A stretch of 64,000 nt of DNA, taken from assembly GCA_023415775.1 (NCBI GenBank), contig JAEZJM010000029.1:62001-126000 (forward strand), read 5' to 3'. This document shows, piece after piece, positions 17,495 through 24,995 of this stretch. The notes under the pieces are model-generated. The model worked only from the letters and a program-made list of their open reading frames with translations. It had not been told where the DNA came from and searched no databases. Numbering within the stretch: the first letter of the stretch is position 1; each line of letters begins with the position of its first letter. Source of the DNA: Bacillota bacterium (GTDB lineage Bacteria > Bacillota > Negativicutes > Sporomusales > UBA7701). The translations under genes and the position numbers were made by a program.

Positions 17495-18576
17495 GGGTCA
17501 CTTATCCGCATATGGGCAATATGAGCGCGCCTGTCCGTCATATGCTGGAAAGCCTGGCGATCGAGGTGGCGGAGGCGCCGCCGATCAGCAGGCGGACGGT
17601 GGAGCTGGGCACGCTCCATTCCCCGGAGGGGGTGTGCCTGCCTTACAAGCTGAATATGGGCAACTTCCTGGAGGGGCTGGAGCGCGGCGCGGATACGATC
17701 GTGACGATGTGCGGGGCCGGCAAGTGCCGGTTTGGTTTTTACGGCGCGGTGCAGCAGACCGTGCTGGCCAAGGGCCGCGAGGTAGCGTTCTGTTCGCTCG
17801 ATACCGAGCGCCTGCTGCCGGATATGTACTGTTTCCTCCGCCGCGCGGCCCCGGCGGCCGGCCGTCTGGCGGTGGCCGGGAGCATCGCCCTGGCGGTCAA
17901 GAAGCTGCGGGCCCTCGATGCCTTGAGTGACGCCAAAAATTATTTCGGTCCCCGCGCCGACGCCCCGCAGCGGATTATCGATCTCTGCGAGTATGGAGCA
18001 GGTGAGATCGCCCTCGCCGACAGCTTCGCCGAGGTTAACTACAGCCGCGATCTGATCGCCGGCGTGATGAGCTCGTACTGCCGCGCGGACGCGCCCCGGC
18101 CGCCCAGGGTGGCGCTGGTGGGCGAGTTTTACGTGCTGCTGGAGCCGTACGCCAACCACTGGATAGAAAATGCCCTGGTCCGCCAGGGCGTGGAGGTAAA
18201 GAAGTTCGTGCGGGCCGGCGGCTGGGCGTACGCGAAGACGCTACTGCAGACGTTCGGCCTGTTCAACGAGGAGCGCGAGTACCTTGAGCAGGCCAGGCCG
18301 TATTTCAACCACCATGTAGGCGGCGACGGGCTGAAGTCGGTGGGCACGTCACTGTGGAGCGCCCGGCAGGGCTACGACGGCATTATCCATGCCTTCCCGT
18401 TCGGCTGCATGCCGGAAATCGTCGCCCAGTACGCGCTGAAGAATATCGCCGCCGATTACGGCCTGCCGCTGCTGACGCTGAGCATCGACGAGCATGCCAG
18501 CGATGTGGGGATAGCGACGCGGCTGGAAGCCTTTGTCGATTGCATTAAGCGCAAGAAAGAGGGAAGCCGTCTATAG
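17491..18576 (+). CDS. 2-Hydroxyacyl-CoA dehydratase subunit-like protein
   Basis: The 361-residue protein resembles the HgdB/D-type half of the fused activase-dehydratase family. Conserved cysteine blocks are SPEGVCLPYK (C49), MCGAGKCRFGFYG (C74, C79) and FPFGCMPEIV (C306), suitable for binding an Fe-S cluster. The C-terminal half holds VALVGEFYVLLEPYAN and SIDEHASDVGIATRLEAF. Real HgdAB enzymes dehydrate 2-hydroxyacyl-CoA by ketyl-radical chemistry after ATP-driven electron transfer from the activase; whether this relative does so is unknown. It is translationally coupled to the DUF2229 gene. Its last codons and stop form one arm of a palindromic element. A truncated homologue lies at the right edge of the window. 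Confidence 0.82.
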   Translation: MRVTYPHMGNMSAPVRHMLESLAIEVAEAPPISRRTVELGTLHSPEGVCLPYKLNMGNFLEGLERGADTIVTMCGAGKCRFGFYGAVQQTVLAKGREVAFCSLDTERLLPDMYCFLRRAAPAAGRLAVAGSIALAVKKLRALDALSDAKNYFGPRADAPQRIIDLCEYGAGEIALADSFAEVNYSRDLIAGVMSSYCRADAPRPPRVALVGEFYVLLEPYANHWIENALVRQGVEVKKFVRAGGWAYAKTLLQTFGLFNEEREYLEQARPYFNHHVGGDGLKSVGTSLWSARQGYDGIIHAFPFGCMPEIVAQYALKNIAADYGLPLLTLSIDEHASDVGIATRLEAFVDCIKRKKEGSRL

Positions 18577-18686
18577 GGTCCATCTGCGGCGTTGCTCCTC
18601 AGAGCGCTGGCTAGCGTACATCCGAGTACGCGTCGCGGCGCGCTCTTCCGGTGCGCCTTGCATCTGGAACCCTCTAGACGGCTTCC
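18562..18686 (+). repeat. Palindromic 3'-end element, copy a
   Basis: The left arm (18562-18579) includes the last codons and stop of the upstream gene. The right arm (18669-18686) is its reverse complement at 17 of 18 positions. Inside are the shared boundary octamers CCATCTGC (18580-18587) and GCATCTGG (18660-18667) and a core with its own nested hairpin (GCGTAC-N6-GTACGC type). Same family as copies b-f. Confidence 0.9.
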
Positions 18687-18714
18687 GGCATTTCGGGGAA
18701 CTGAAAAATTCTTG

Positions 18715-19674
18715 CTATGCTTTGGCTACGCTGTTTGTCCATTTGCCGCAGCGATCTCCCCACCGGGCGATAACATTTTCTTCGAGTTTGATTTCCACTA
18801 CTTCGCAGATGTTGGGGCAGCCGTCGCATTCGAAGCCGGCGGTGCGGAAGCGGTAGTCGATGAGGTCGAAGCCGCGGAAGGCTGTGTGGCCGCCGCCGAC
18901 CTGTTCGCGGGCGAGCAGCGCGGCGCCTACGGCCCCCATGACGCCGTAGTGGGCGGGGACGACGACCCGGCAGCCGAGCGTTTCCTCGAAGGCCCGGCGC
19001 ATGCCGGCGTTGGCGGCTACGCCGCCTTGGAAGACGACCGGGCTGTCGATGGGTTTGCCTTTGCCGACGTTGTTGAGGTAGTTGCGGACGAGGGCCTGGC
19101 AGAGGCCGCTGAGGATGTCGGCGATCTGGTGGCCGGTCTGCTGCTTGTGGATCATGTCGGATTCGGCGAAGACGGCGCACCGCCCCGCGACTCTGACGGG
19201 CGAAGCGCCTTCAAGGGCGCGGCGGCCGAAGTCTTCGATGGGTATGCCGAGCCTGGCGGCCTGCTGGTCAAGAAAGGAGCCGGTGCCGGCGGCGCAGACG
19301 GTGTTCATGGCGAAGTCGGTGACGACGCCGTCCCTGATGATGATGATTTTTGAGTCCTGGCCGCCGATTTCGAGGACTGTCCTGACGGCGGGGACGATGT
19401 GCATAGCGGCGACGGCGTGGGCGGTGATTTCGTTTTTGACGCTATCGGCGCCGAGGACGACGCCGGCAAGGTGACGGCCGCTGCCGGTGGCGCCCACGCC
19501 AGCCACGGCGAGGTCGGGGTACCGTTCCCGCGCCTGCCGGAGCGCCTGCTGGATAGCGTCTATCGGCCGCCCCTGGGTGCGCAGGTAGACGGAGTCGAGG
19601 ACGGCGCCCGCCTCGTCCATCACGGCGATATTGGTGCTGACCGAACCGACGTCGACGCCGAGATATACGGTCAA
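18715..19674 (-). CDS. Acyl-CoA dehydratase activase (BadF/BcrA/HgdC ATPase family)
   Basis: A 319-residue ASKHA-fold ATPase begins TVYLGVDVGSVSTN. It has GATGSGR, LEIGGQDSK, NTVCAAGTGSFLDQQ and GRCAVFAESDMIH. With the TTG start at 19674 the cluster cysteines fall at C127 and C166, the same numbers as in Acidaminococcus HgdC, where a [4Fe-4S] cluster bridges the dimer. The TTG has GGGGAGG 8 bases upstream; an ATG at 19704 precedes that site. A C-terminal extension adds C283, C286, C290 and C309 (CDGCPNIC), absent from plain HgdC. It converges on the two dehydratase-like genes and presumably supplies their low-potential electrons. Confidence 0.9.
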   Translation of the reverse strand: MTVYLGVDVGSVSTNIAVMDEAGAVLDSVYLRTQGRPIDAIQQALRQARERYPDLAVAGVGATGSGRHLAGVVLGADSVKNEITAHAVAAMHIVPAVRTVLEIGGQDSKIIIIRDGVVTDFAMNTVCAAGTGSFLDQQAARLGIPIEDFGRRALEGASPVRVAGRCAVFAESDMIHKQQTGHQIADILSGLCQALVRNYLNNVGKGKPIDSPVVFQGGVAANAGMRRAFEETLGCRVVVPAHYGVMGAVGAALLAREQVGGGHTAFRGFDLIDYRFRTAGFECDGCPNICEVVEIKLEENVIARWGDRCGKWTNSVAKA

Positions 19675-19754
19675 GCCTCTTCCCTCCCCTGTTTTTTGCA
19701 TCACACCTCGTTATTTTCCCCTTTTTGGCCTCAAGCTATTCGACAGGCAAAAAG

Positions 19755-19778
19755 AAAGAGTGCCTTGCGGCACTCTTT
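19755..19778 (-). terminator. Terminator downstream of the universal stress gene
   Basis: AAAGAGTGCC and GGCACTCTTT form a 10-bp stem with loop TTGC; the minus strand continues into TTTCTTTTT. It lies after palindromic copy f and before the activase gene. Confidence 0.88.
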
Positions 19779-19797
19779 AATAATACGAATTATGCGT

Positions 19798-19852
19798 AGG
19801 CCGTTCAGGGCCTCCAGATGCAACGCCGCAGATGGAGGTCATCAACGGCCTG
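19798..19852 (-). repeat. Palindromic 3'-end element, copy f (miniature)
   Basis: This copy keeps both arms (GGCCGTT and AACGGCC) and both boundary octamers but lacks the internal core of about 80 bases. The octamers are joined by AACGCC only. The junction falls at a CAA present at both ends of the core in full copies, consistent with a deletion between short repeats. It follows the stop of the universal stress gene. Confidence 0.85.
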
Positions 19853-19864
19853 ACCCTGTTAGTA

Positions 19865-20329
19865 CTACGGAAGCTCAGGAAGGTTTTCTTCCGGCTGGCG
19901 GTACGGCACGACCATGACCGGGCACGACGCTTCCTGCAGTACACCGTAGCTGGTCGATCCGAGGAAGAAGCCGGTAACGACTTTGAGGCCGCGCGAGCCC
20001 ATAACGATCATGCGGACGCCTTCTCCATGGCTCGCTTCCTGGAGGATGACATCTTTGGGGTTGCCGGCCCGCATGCGGATCTCGAAGGGCGCGCCGCTAT
20101 TTTTGAGAATTTCGAGCGCCGGGGCTACCGTCTCGTGGCACAGCTGCTCGCGATATTCCTCGACATCTTTCGGGCTGAAGAAAATCTTGGTATGGACGGT
20201 TTCGAAGGTGGGCTGGGCGTTAAGCAGGACGATTCTTTCCCCGAGGGCCTTGGCGAGGGCGATGGCTTCTTTCAGGGCGTCGGTGGCGTTTATCGACCCG
20301 TCGAAGGGCACCAGGATGTCTTTTTTCAC
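19865..20329 (-). CDS. Universal stress protein (UspA family)
   Basis: The 154-residue UspA-domain protein begins MKKDILVPFDGSINATDAL. It ends with the ATP-binding motif GSRGLKVVTGFFLGSTSYGVLQEASCPVMVVP, read in segments G-x2-G and G-S/T-x-S. It is probably an ATP-binding member of the family. The start is a GTG at 20329 with AGGAGG 7 bases upstream; the open frame extends further but without a ribosome site. It follows the P-type ATPase gene by 113 bases. Role in stress survival is family knowledge only. Confidence 0.88.
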   Translation of the reverse strand: MKKDILVPFDGSINATDALKEAIALAKALGERIVLLNAQPTFETVHTKIFFSPKDVEEYREQLCHETVAPALEILKNSGAPFEIRMRAGNPKDVILQEASHGEGVRMIVMGSRGLKVVTGFFLGSTSYGVLQEASCPVMVVPYRQPEENLPELP

Positions 20330-20442
20330 GGTTACTCCTCCTATCGTCACTATATAGTGTTTGTATCTCATAGTGTTTATTTCCCCGGCGGCGGCGGCTT
20401 TTCCTGTCTCCGGACAACTTTTCTGCGTCCGCCGCGGCGCCG

Positions 20443-23157
20443 TCAGCGGGTGCGTCCGCCGGAAACGAACAGTTTTTTGCCCGCTTCGCCGGCGAGGAGG
20501 GGCAGCAAGGCGAAGGCGGCGATGATCGGCCATTCGCCCGCGCCGGCGGGGACGGTCCTGAGCAGGCCGCTCAGCGGGCTGTAGAGCGACAGCAGCAGCA
20601 GCGCGAAGGAGACGGCGATGCCGGCGTTTAGGTATTTATTGCTGAAGACGCCGATGGCGAGCAGCGCGTGGCGCTCCGACCGGGTGGAGAGGGAGCGCAG
20701 CAGTTCGCTGAGGATGAGGGTGGCGAACGCTACGGTGCGGGCGGTATCGAGCCCGAGGCCCGCGCTGAGGGCGTACTGGAAGGCGCCCAGGACGGCGACG
20801 GTCATGACGGTGCTCTGAAGGGCGATCATGAGCCGCATACCACGGTTGATGATCGATTCGCGCGGGTCGCGGGGGCGGACTTTCATGATGTCGGGTTCTT
20901 TTTTCTCCATGCCGAGGGCGAAGGCGGGGAAGGCGTCGGTGACGAGGTTGAGCCACAGGAGGTGGATGGGCAGCAGGGGGATGGGCCAGCCGAGGAGGAT
21001 GGCGAAGAAGATTATCATGATTTCGGCCAGGTTGCAGGAGAGGAGGAAGAAGACGCATTTTCTGATGTTGGCGAAGATGACGCGGCCTTCTTCGACGGCG
21101 GCGACGATGCTGGCAAAGTTGTCGTCGGTGAGGACCATGTCGGCCGCTCCTTTGGTGACGTCGGTGCCGGTTATGCCCATGGCGACTCCGATGTCGGCCC
21201 GTTTGAGGGCCGGGGCGTCGTTGACGCCGTCCCCGGTCATGGCGGCGATTTCGCCGTTGGCCCGGAGGGCGTCGACGATGGCGACTTTGTTGGCGGGGGA
21301 GACGCGGGCGAAGACGCTGACGGTTTTTACGGCCTGGCGGAGGTCTTCGTCGCTGAGGTTGTCGAGCTGGCTGCCGGCGAGCACGGCGCCGCCGGCGTCG
21401 GCGATGCCGAGCTCGCGGGCGACGGCGAGGGCGGTGGCGGGGTTGTCGCCGGTGATCATTATCGGCCGGATGCCGGCGCTTTTGCAGATGCCGACGGCTT
21501 CGCGGGCTTCGGGGCGGGGCGGGTCGATCATGCCGAGGAGACCGACAAGGGTGAGGTCGCGCTCGATGGCGGCGGCGGAAATCTCGGCCGGCATGGCTGC
21601 GAAGGTGCGGTAGCCTACGGCGAGGACTCGGAGCGCCTGGGCCGCCATCTCGCCGGTGGCGGCGGTGACGGCGGCGGCATCGGCGGCGGTTAGCTCGCGC
21701 TCGGCGCCGTTTTCGAGGATGCGCCCGGCCTTGGTGAGGAGGATGTCGGGCGCGCCTTTGACGAAGGCGGTTACTCTCCCGCTGTCGGCGTGGAGGGTGG
21801 TCATGAGTTTGCGCTCGGAGTCGAAGGGTATTTCCGCCAGGCGGGGGTGAGCGGCGCCGGTGGCTTCCCGGTCAAAGCCGCCTTTGGCGGCGGCGACGAC
21901 GAGCGCGCCCTCGGTGGGGTCGCCGACGATGGCGAAGGCGCCGTCGTCCTGGCGGCGGAGACGGGCGTCGCTCGCAAGGAGGCCGCCTTTGAGGAGCAGG
22001 GCGAGGTCGGCGTCGTCGCGGGGGGCGACCGGCCGCTCGCCGCGGAGGAAGGACCCTTCGGGGTCGTAGCCCGCGCCGCTGACGGCGAGCAGCCGGCCGG
22101 CGGTATAGATGCGGGTGACGGTCATCTGGTTCTGGGTGAGGGTGCCGGTTTTGTCGGAGCAGATGACGGTGGTGCTGCCGAGGGTTTCGACGGCGTGCAG
22201 TTTGCGGATGAGGGCGTTCCTTTTGACCATGCGCTGCATGCCGAGGGCGAGCACGACGGTGACGATGGCCGGCAGTCCTTCGGGGATGGCCGCGACGGCG
22301 AGGCTGACGGCGGTCATGAGGAGGAGGCGGATTTCGTCGAAGGCGAGTACGCCGTCGCGGGAGCCGTGATAGAGGCCGAGGGCGAAGATGACGACGCAGA
22401 CGGCAAGACAGAGGCCGCCGAGGATACGGCCGAACCGGGCGAGGTTTTTCTGCAGGGGGGTCTGTTCTTCCTGGTAGTCTTCGAGGAGGCGGGCAATTGT
22501 GCCGATTTCGGTGTCCATGCCGGTGGCGACGACGATGCCGCGGCCTCGCCCGTAGGTGACGACGGTGCTCATGTAGGCCATGTTGCGCCGCTCGGCGAGG
22601 ACGGCTTCGGCGGGCAGGGCGGCGTCGGTCTTGTCGACAGGCACCGATTCGCCGGTGAGCGAGGCTTCGTCTATTTTGAGGTTGACCGCTTCGGCGAGCC
22701 TGAGGTCGGCGGGTGTGAAGTCGCCGGCTTCGAGGAGGACGATGTCGCCGGGGACGAGCTGGCGGGAGGGGATGGTGACGACGGCGCCGTCCCTGAGGAC
22801 TTTGGAGGTGGGCGCGGCCATTTTCTGCAGGGCGTCGAGGGCTTGTTCGGCTTTGCTCTCCTGGACGATGCCGAGGATGGCGTTGAGGATGACGATGGCG
22901 AGGATGACGCCGGCGTCGGCGATTTCGCCGATGACGAACGAAAAGAGGCTGGCGGCAAGGAGGATGAGGACCAGGAAGTCTTTGAACTGGCCGACGATCT
23001 TCTGGAGCAGCGTGTCCCGCGGACGCTCCTGGAGCTGGTTGGGGCCGTGCCTTTCGAGGCGCGACGCGGCTTCCCCGTGGTCGAGCCCACGGTGGAGGTC
23101 GACGCCGAGGTCGGCGGCTGTGGCGGTTATTTCTGTGCGGTACCAATCGCTGGTCAT
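20443..23157 (-). CDS. Calcium-type P-type ATPase (P2A)
   Basis: A 904-residue cation pump has an N-terminal cation-ATPase domain, the dephosphorylation motif LTGESVP near residue 169, and the transport motif IPEGLPAIV near residue 296 typical of SERCA/PMR1-type Ca pumps. The phosphorylated aspartate is in CSDKTGTLT near residue 333, and the hinge is MTGDGVNDAP near residue 638. About ten membrane segments are present. It should export Ca2+ (or Mn2+) from the cytoplasm. The start at 23157 has AAGGAGG 6 bases upstream. A universal stress gene follows on the same strand. Confidence 0.93.
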   Translation of the reverse strand: MTSDWYRTEITATAADLGVDLHRGLDHGEAASRLERHGPNQLQERPRDTLLQKIVGQFKDFLVLILLAASLFSFVIGEIADAGVILAIVILNAILGIVQESKAEQALDALQKMAAPTSKVLRDGAVVTIPSRQLVPGDIVLLEAGDFTPADLRLAEAVNLKIDEASLTGESVPVDKTDAALPAEAVLAERRNMAYMSTVVTYGRGRGIVVATGMDTEIGTIARLLEDYQEEQTPLQKNLARFGRILGGLCLAVCVVIFALGLYHGSRDGVLAFDEIRLLLMTAVSLAVAAIPEGLPAIVTVVLALGMQRMVKRNALIRKLHAVETLGSTTVICSDKTGTLTQNQMTVTRIYTAGRLLAVSGAGYDPEGSFLRGERPVAPRDDADLALLLKGGLLASDARLRRQDDGAFAIVGDPTEGALVVAAAKGGFDREATGAAHPRLAEIPFDSERKLMTTLHADSGRVTAFVKGAPDILLTKAGRILENGAERELTAADAAAVTAATGEMAAQALRVLAVGYRTFAAMPAEISAAAIERDLTLVGLLGMIDPPRPEAREAVGICKSAGIRPIMITGDNPATALAVARELGIADAGGAVLAGSQLDNLSDEDLRQAVKTVSVFARVSPANKVAIVDALRANGEIAAMTGDGVNDAPALKRADIGVAMGITGTDVTKGAADMVLTDDNFASIVAAVEEGRVIFANIRKCVFFLLSCNLAEIMIIFFAILLGWPIPLLPIHLLWLNLVTDAFPAFALGMEKKEPDIMKVRPRDPRESIINRGMRLMIALQSTVMTVAVLGAFQYALSAGLGLDTARTVAFATLILSELLRSLSTRSERHALLAIGVFSNKYLNAGIAVSFALLLLSLYSPLSGLLRTVPAGAGEWPIIAAFALLPLLAGEAGKKLFVSGGRTR

Positions 23158-23295
23158 GGGCTTCCTCCTTGCGGCTGCAAGTCTGTTTTGGCGGTTATGA
23201 TTGACTTTCGCGGCCCGGCCGGGCAATACCTTCTGTATATAAAGACCGGCGGCCTATGCATAATAGGGTTGTAAGCCGGATAAGGAGGGAGAACG

Positions 23296-23439
23296 ATGCT
23301 GCGGTTTTTGTTCGGCGTCGCCGTAGGAGTGACGATCGCGACGGTGGCCGGCCACGTTTACCGGGAAAGGGAGAAACAACATTTTGTCGATGAGATCGCC
23401 AAGCTGCACGCGGATAACCAGGACGATAGTGGCCGCTGA
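23296..23439 (+). CDS. Small protein, 47 residues, single N-terminal hydrophobic segment
   Basis: A short frame begins MLRFLFGVAVGVTIATVAGH and continues into a charged helix (YREREKQHF, DEIAKLHAD). AAGGAGG lies 8 bases before the ATG, which is strong support for translation. A CATAAT -10-like hexamer is 32 bases upstream. Residues 4-19 could span or anchor in the membrane with the charged tail in the cytoplasm. I know no family for it. It is transcribed away from the Ca-ATPase gene and toward the CBO0543-type gene 23 bases downstream, probably as one unit. Confidence 0.65.
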   Translation: MLRFLFGVAVGVTIATVAGHVYREREKQHFVDEIAKLHADNQDDSGR

Positions 23440-23462
23440 ATGTTTGCGGCGGCGGGGGTAAG

Positions 23463-24032
23463 GTGGCCAGGGAGTTAACCAGTAACGACAAGCTGATGCT
23501 GGAACTGCAGGAAAAGATGACCAAGCTGGACATCGAGTCGTGGCTTGACCATGATTTCCTGAGCATCGAATGGTTGCTGCAACTGGCGATTTTCGTGATT
23601 CCTTGGCTGGTTTTCATCAGGCTGGCAAAACGGGAACAGCTGCCGGAGCTGGCGCTGTACGGTTCCTGGGTGCTGATTCTGGCCGAGACGCTTGATCACA
23701 TCGGCTACGAGTTGGGCTTGTGGTATTATCCGACCGAGCTTGCGCCGCTTTTCCCGCGCTTCGAAGAGGTGAACCTCTCCGCCCTGCCGGTGATTTACAT
23801 GCTTGTTTATCAGTATTTCCCCTCCTGGAAGCGGTTCACGGTCGCCCTTATCGTCATCGCCGTGATTTTCACGCTAGCGGCCGAACCGGCTCTTGTCTGG
23901 CTGGGGCTGTATACGCCGCTGCACTGGAAGCCGTACTATGGTTTGCCGATTTATGTCGCTATCGGCGTGGTGCTCAAATGGCTGGTTGCGAAGGTTCTCG
24001 GGCTGGCCGGCCGCTCGACCGGGACGCGGTAA
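23463..24032 (+). CDS. CBO0543-type membrane protein
   Basis: The 189-residue protein has about five membrane helices. A polar first 35 residues (EKMTKLDIESWLDHDFLSIEW) precede them. The layout and the PWLVFIRLAKR, ETLDHIGYELGLWYYP and LSALPVIYMLVYQYFPSWKRF blocks match the CBO0543 family of Firmicutes membrane proteins, whose function is unknown. Start is a GTG with a weak GGGGG site. It is followed by a strong bidirectional terminator. Confidence 0.78.
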   Translation: MARELTSNDKLMLELQEKMTKLDIESWLDHDFLSIEWLLQLAIFVIPWLVFIRLAKREQLPELALYGSWVLILAETLDHIGYELGLWYYPTELAPLFPRFEEVNLSALPVIYMLVYQYFPSWKRFTVALIVIAVIFTLAAEPALVWLGLYTPLHWKPYYGLPIYVAIGVVLKWLVAKVLGLAGRSTGTR

Positions 24033-24070
24033 AGCCTCCTTCGGTTGACATCATGATTTCGTAAAACGTT

Positions 24071-24109
24071 AAAAGCCATTGATAATGACAGATATTATCA
24101 ATGGCTTTT
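24071..24109. terminator. Bidirectional terminator
   Basis: AAAAGCCATTGATAAT and ATTATCAATGGCTTTT pair perfectly over 16 bases around GACAGAT. It serves the CBO0543-type gene and the convergent NAD(P)-binding gene. Confidence 0.92.
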
Positions 24110-24120
24110 ACCTCGGTATA

Positions 24121-24771
24121 TTATTCAGAATTGGCACATTCCCAGATCTCTTGGCCTTTTAGTGTAAAAATGCCGGTTTCTTTTGTTTTGACGGAATTTA
24201 TCATGGCTTGAGCAAGTATTTCTGTCGGCAGCGGCTTTTGAACGCGAAAAATGCCAGCTTTATTAAGAACCTGTATGGCTTTTGAGCCGGCAACCTCAAG
24301 TACTCTGTCACTATTTTTCCGTATTAATACCGGTGGGTTGAAGATTGACAGTTTTGGAAACCCTAAAGCCTTTACAGCTTCCTCTAACTGCCCTTTCATC
24401 CTCGTATAATAGAAGAGAGAATTTGGCGAAGCTAACCCGGAAGATACCAATACATAATTATTCACATGGTTTTCTCTTGCGAATTTAGCAAACATGTATT
24501 GATAGTCGTAATCAATTTTCCATTGCGCTTCTTTACTTCCCGCCGCTTTAAGGGTAGTCCCCAGACAGGAAAACAAAACATCCCCCTTTACTAATTGCTT
24601 CCATTGTTCCGGCTTGTCAAAGTCGATAACGTGTGTCCTTAGTTTTTCATGTCGATAATCCGGGCCACGCCTCACAAAGATATCTACCTGGTGAAAAAAA
24701 TCGTCTTTTAACAATAACTCGAGCAAGTCTTTTCCTGTGGCTCCCGTTGCTCCTATTATTAAAGCGTGCAT
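24121..24771 (-). CDS. NAD(P)-binding atypical short-chain dehydrogenase (HTATIP2/YbjT-like)
   Basis: A 216-residue Rossmann protein begins MHALIIGATGATGKDLLELLL, with the GxxGxxG nucleotide motif. YYTRMKGQLEEAV supplies a YxxxK-like pair and LSIFNPPVLI follows. It belongs to the atypical SDR or NAD(P)H-binding group related to HTATIP2; substrate is unknown. Its base composition is clearly lower in GC (about 40% by eye over its last 60 bases) than its neighbours, and codons are A/T-ended, so it was probably acquired by transfer. It is a lone gene between two terminators. Confidence 0.85.
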   Translation of the reverse strand: MHALIIGATGATGKDLLELLLKDDFFHQVDIFVRRGPDYRHEKLRTHVIDFDKPEQWKQLVKGDVLFSCLGTTLKAAGSKEAQWKIDYDYQYMFAKFARENHVNNYVLVSSGLASPNSLFYYTRMKGQLEEAVKALGFPKLSIFNPPVLIRKNSDRVLEVAGSKAIQVLNKAGIFRVQKPLPTEILAQAMINSVKTKETGIFTLKGQEIWECANSE

Positions 24772-24910
24772 CTTCTCCTCCTTGTCGGCAATATCCGGCT
24801 TAATTTCTTTATATGCGCCCGATCCTTCACTCTAGATAGTATTATATGCTAACTCTCCTTACTATGCATGTATTTCATATATTGTCCTTTCGCATGGCAA
24901 ATTACATGGC

Positions 24911-24937
24911 AAAACCCGCTGATTCTCAGCGGGTTTT
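24911..24937. terminator. Terminator downstream of the class III CoA-transferase gene
   Basis: AAAACCCGCTGA and TCAGCGGGTTTT form a 12-bp stem with loop TTC. It follows the CoA-transferase stop on the minus strand. Confidence 0.88.
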
Positions 24938-24995
24938 GCTTATCAGGACGTAAACCGAACAGGGGCGAAAAAAGCCTGTTCTCTGTCTTATGAAT

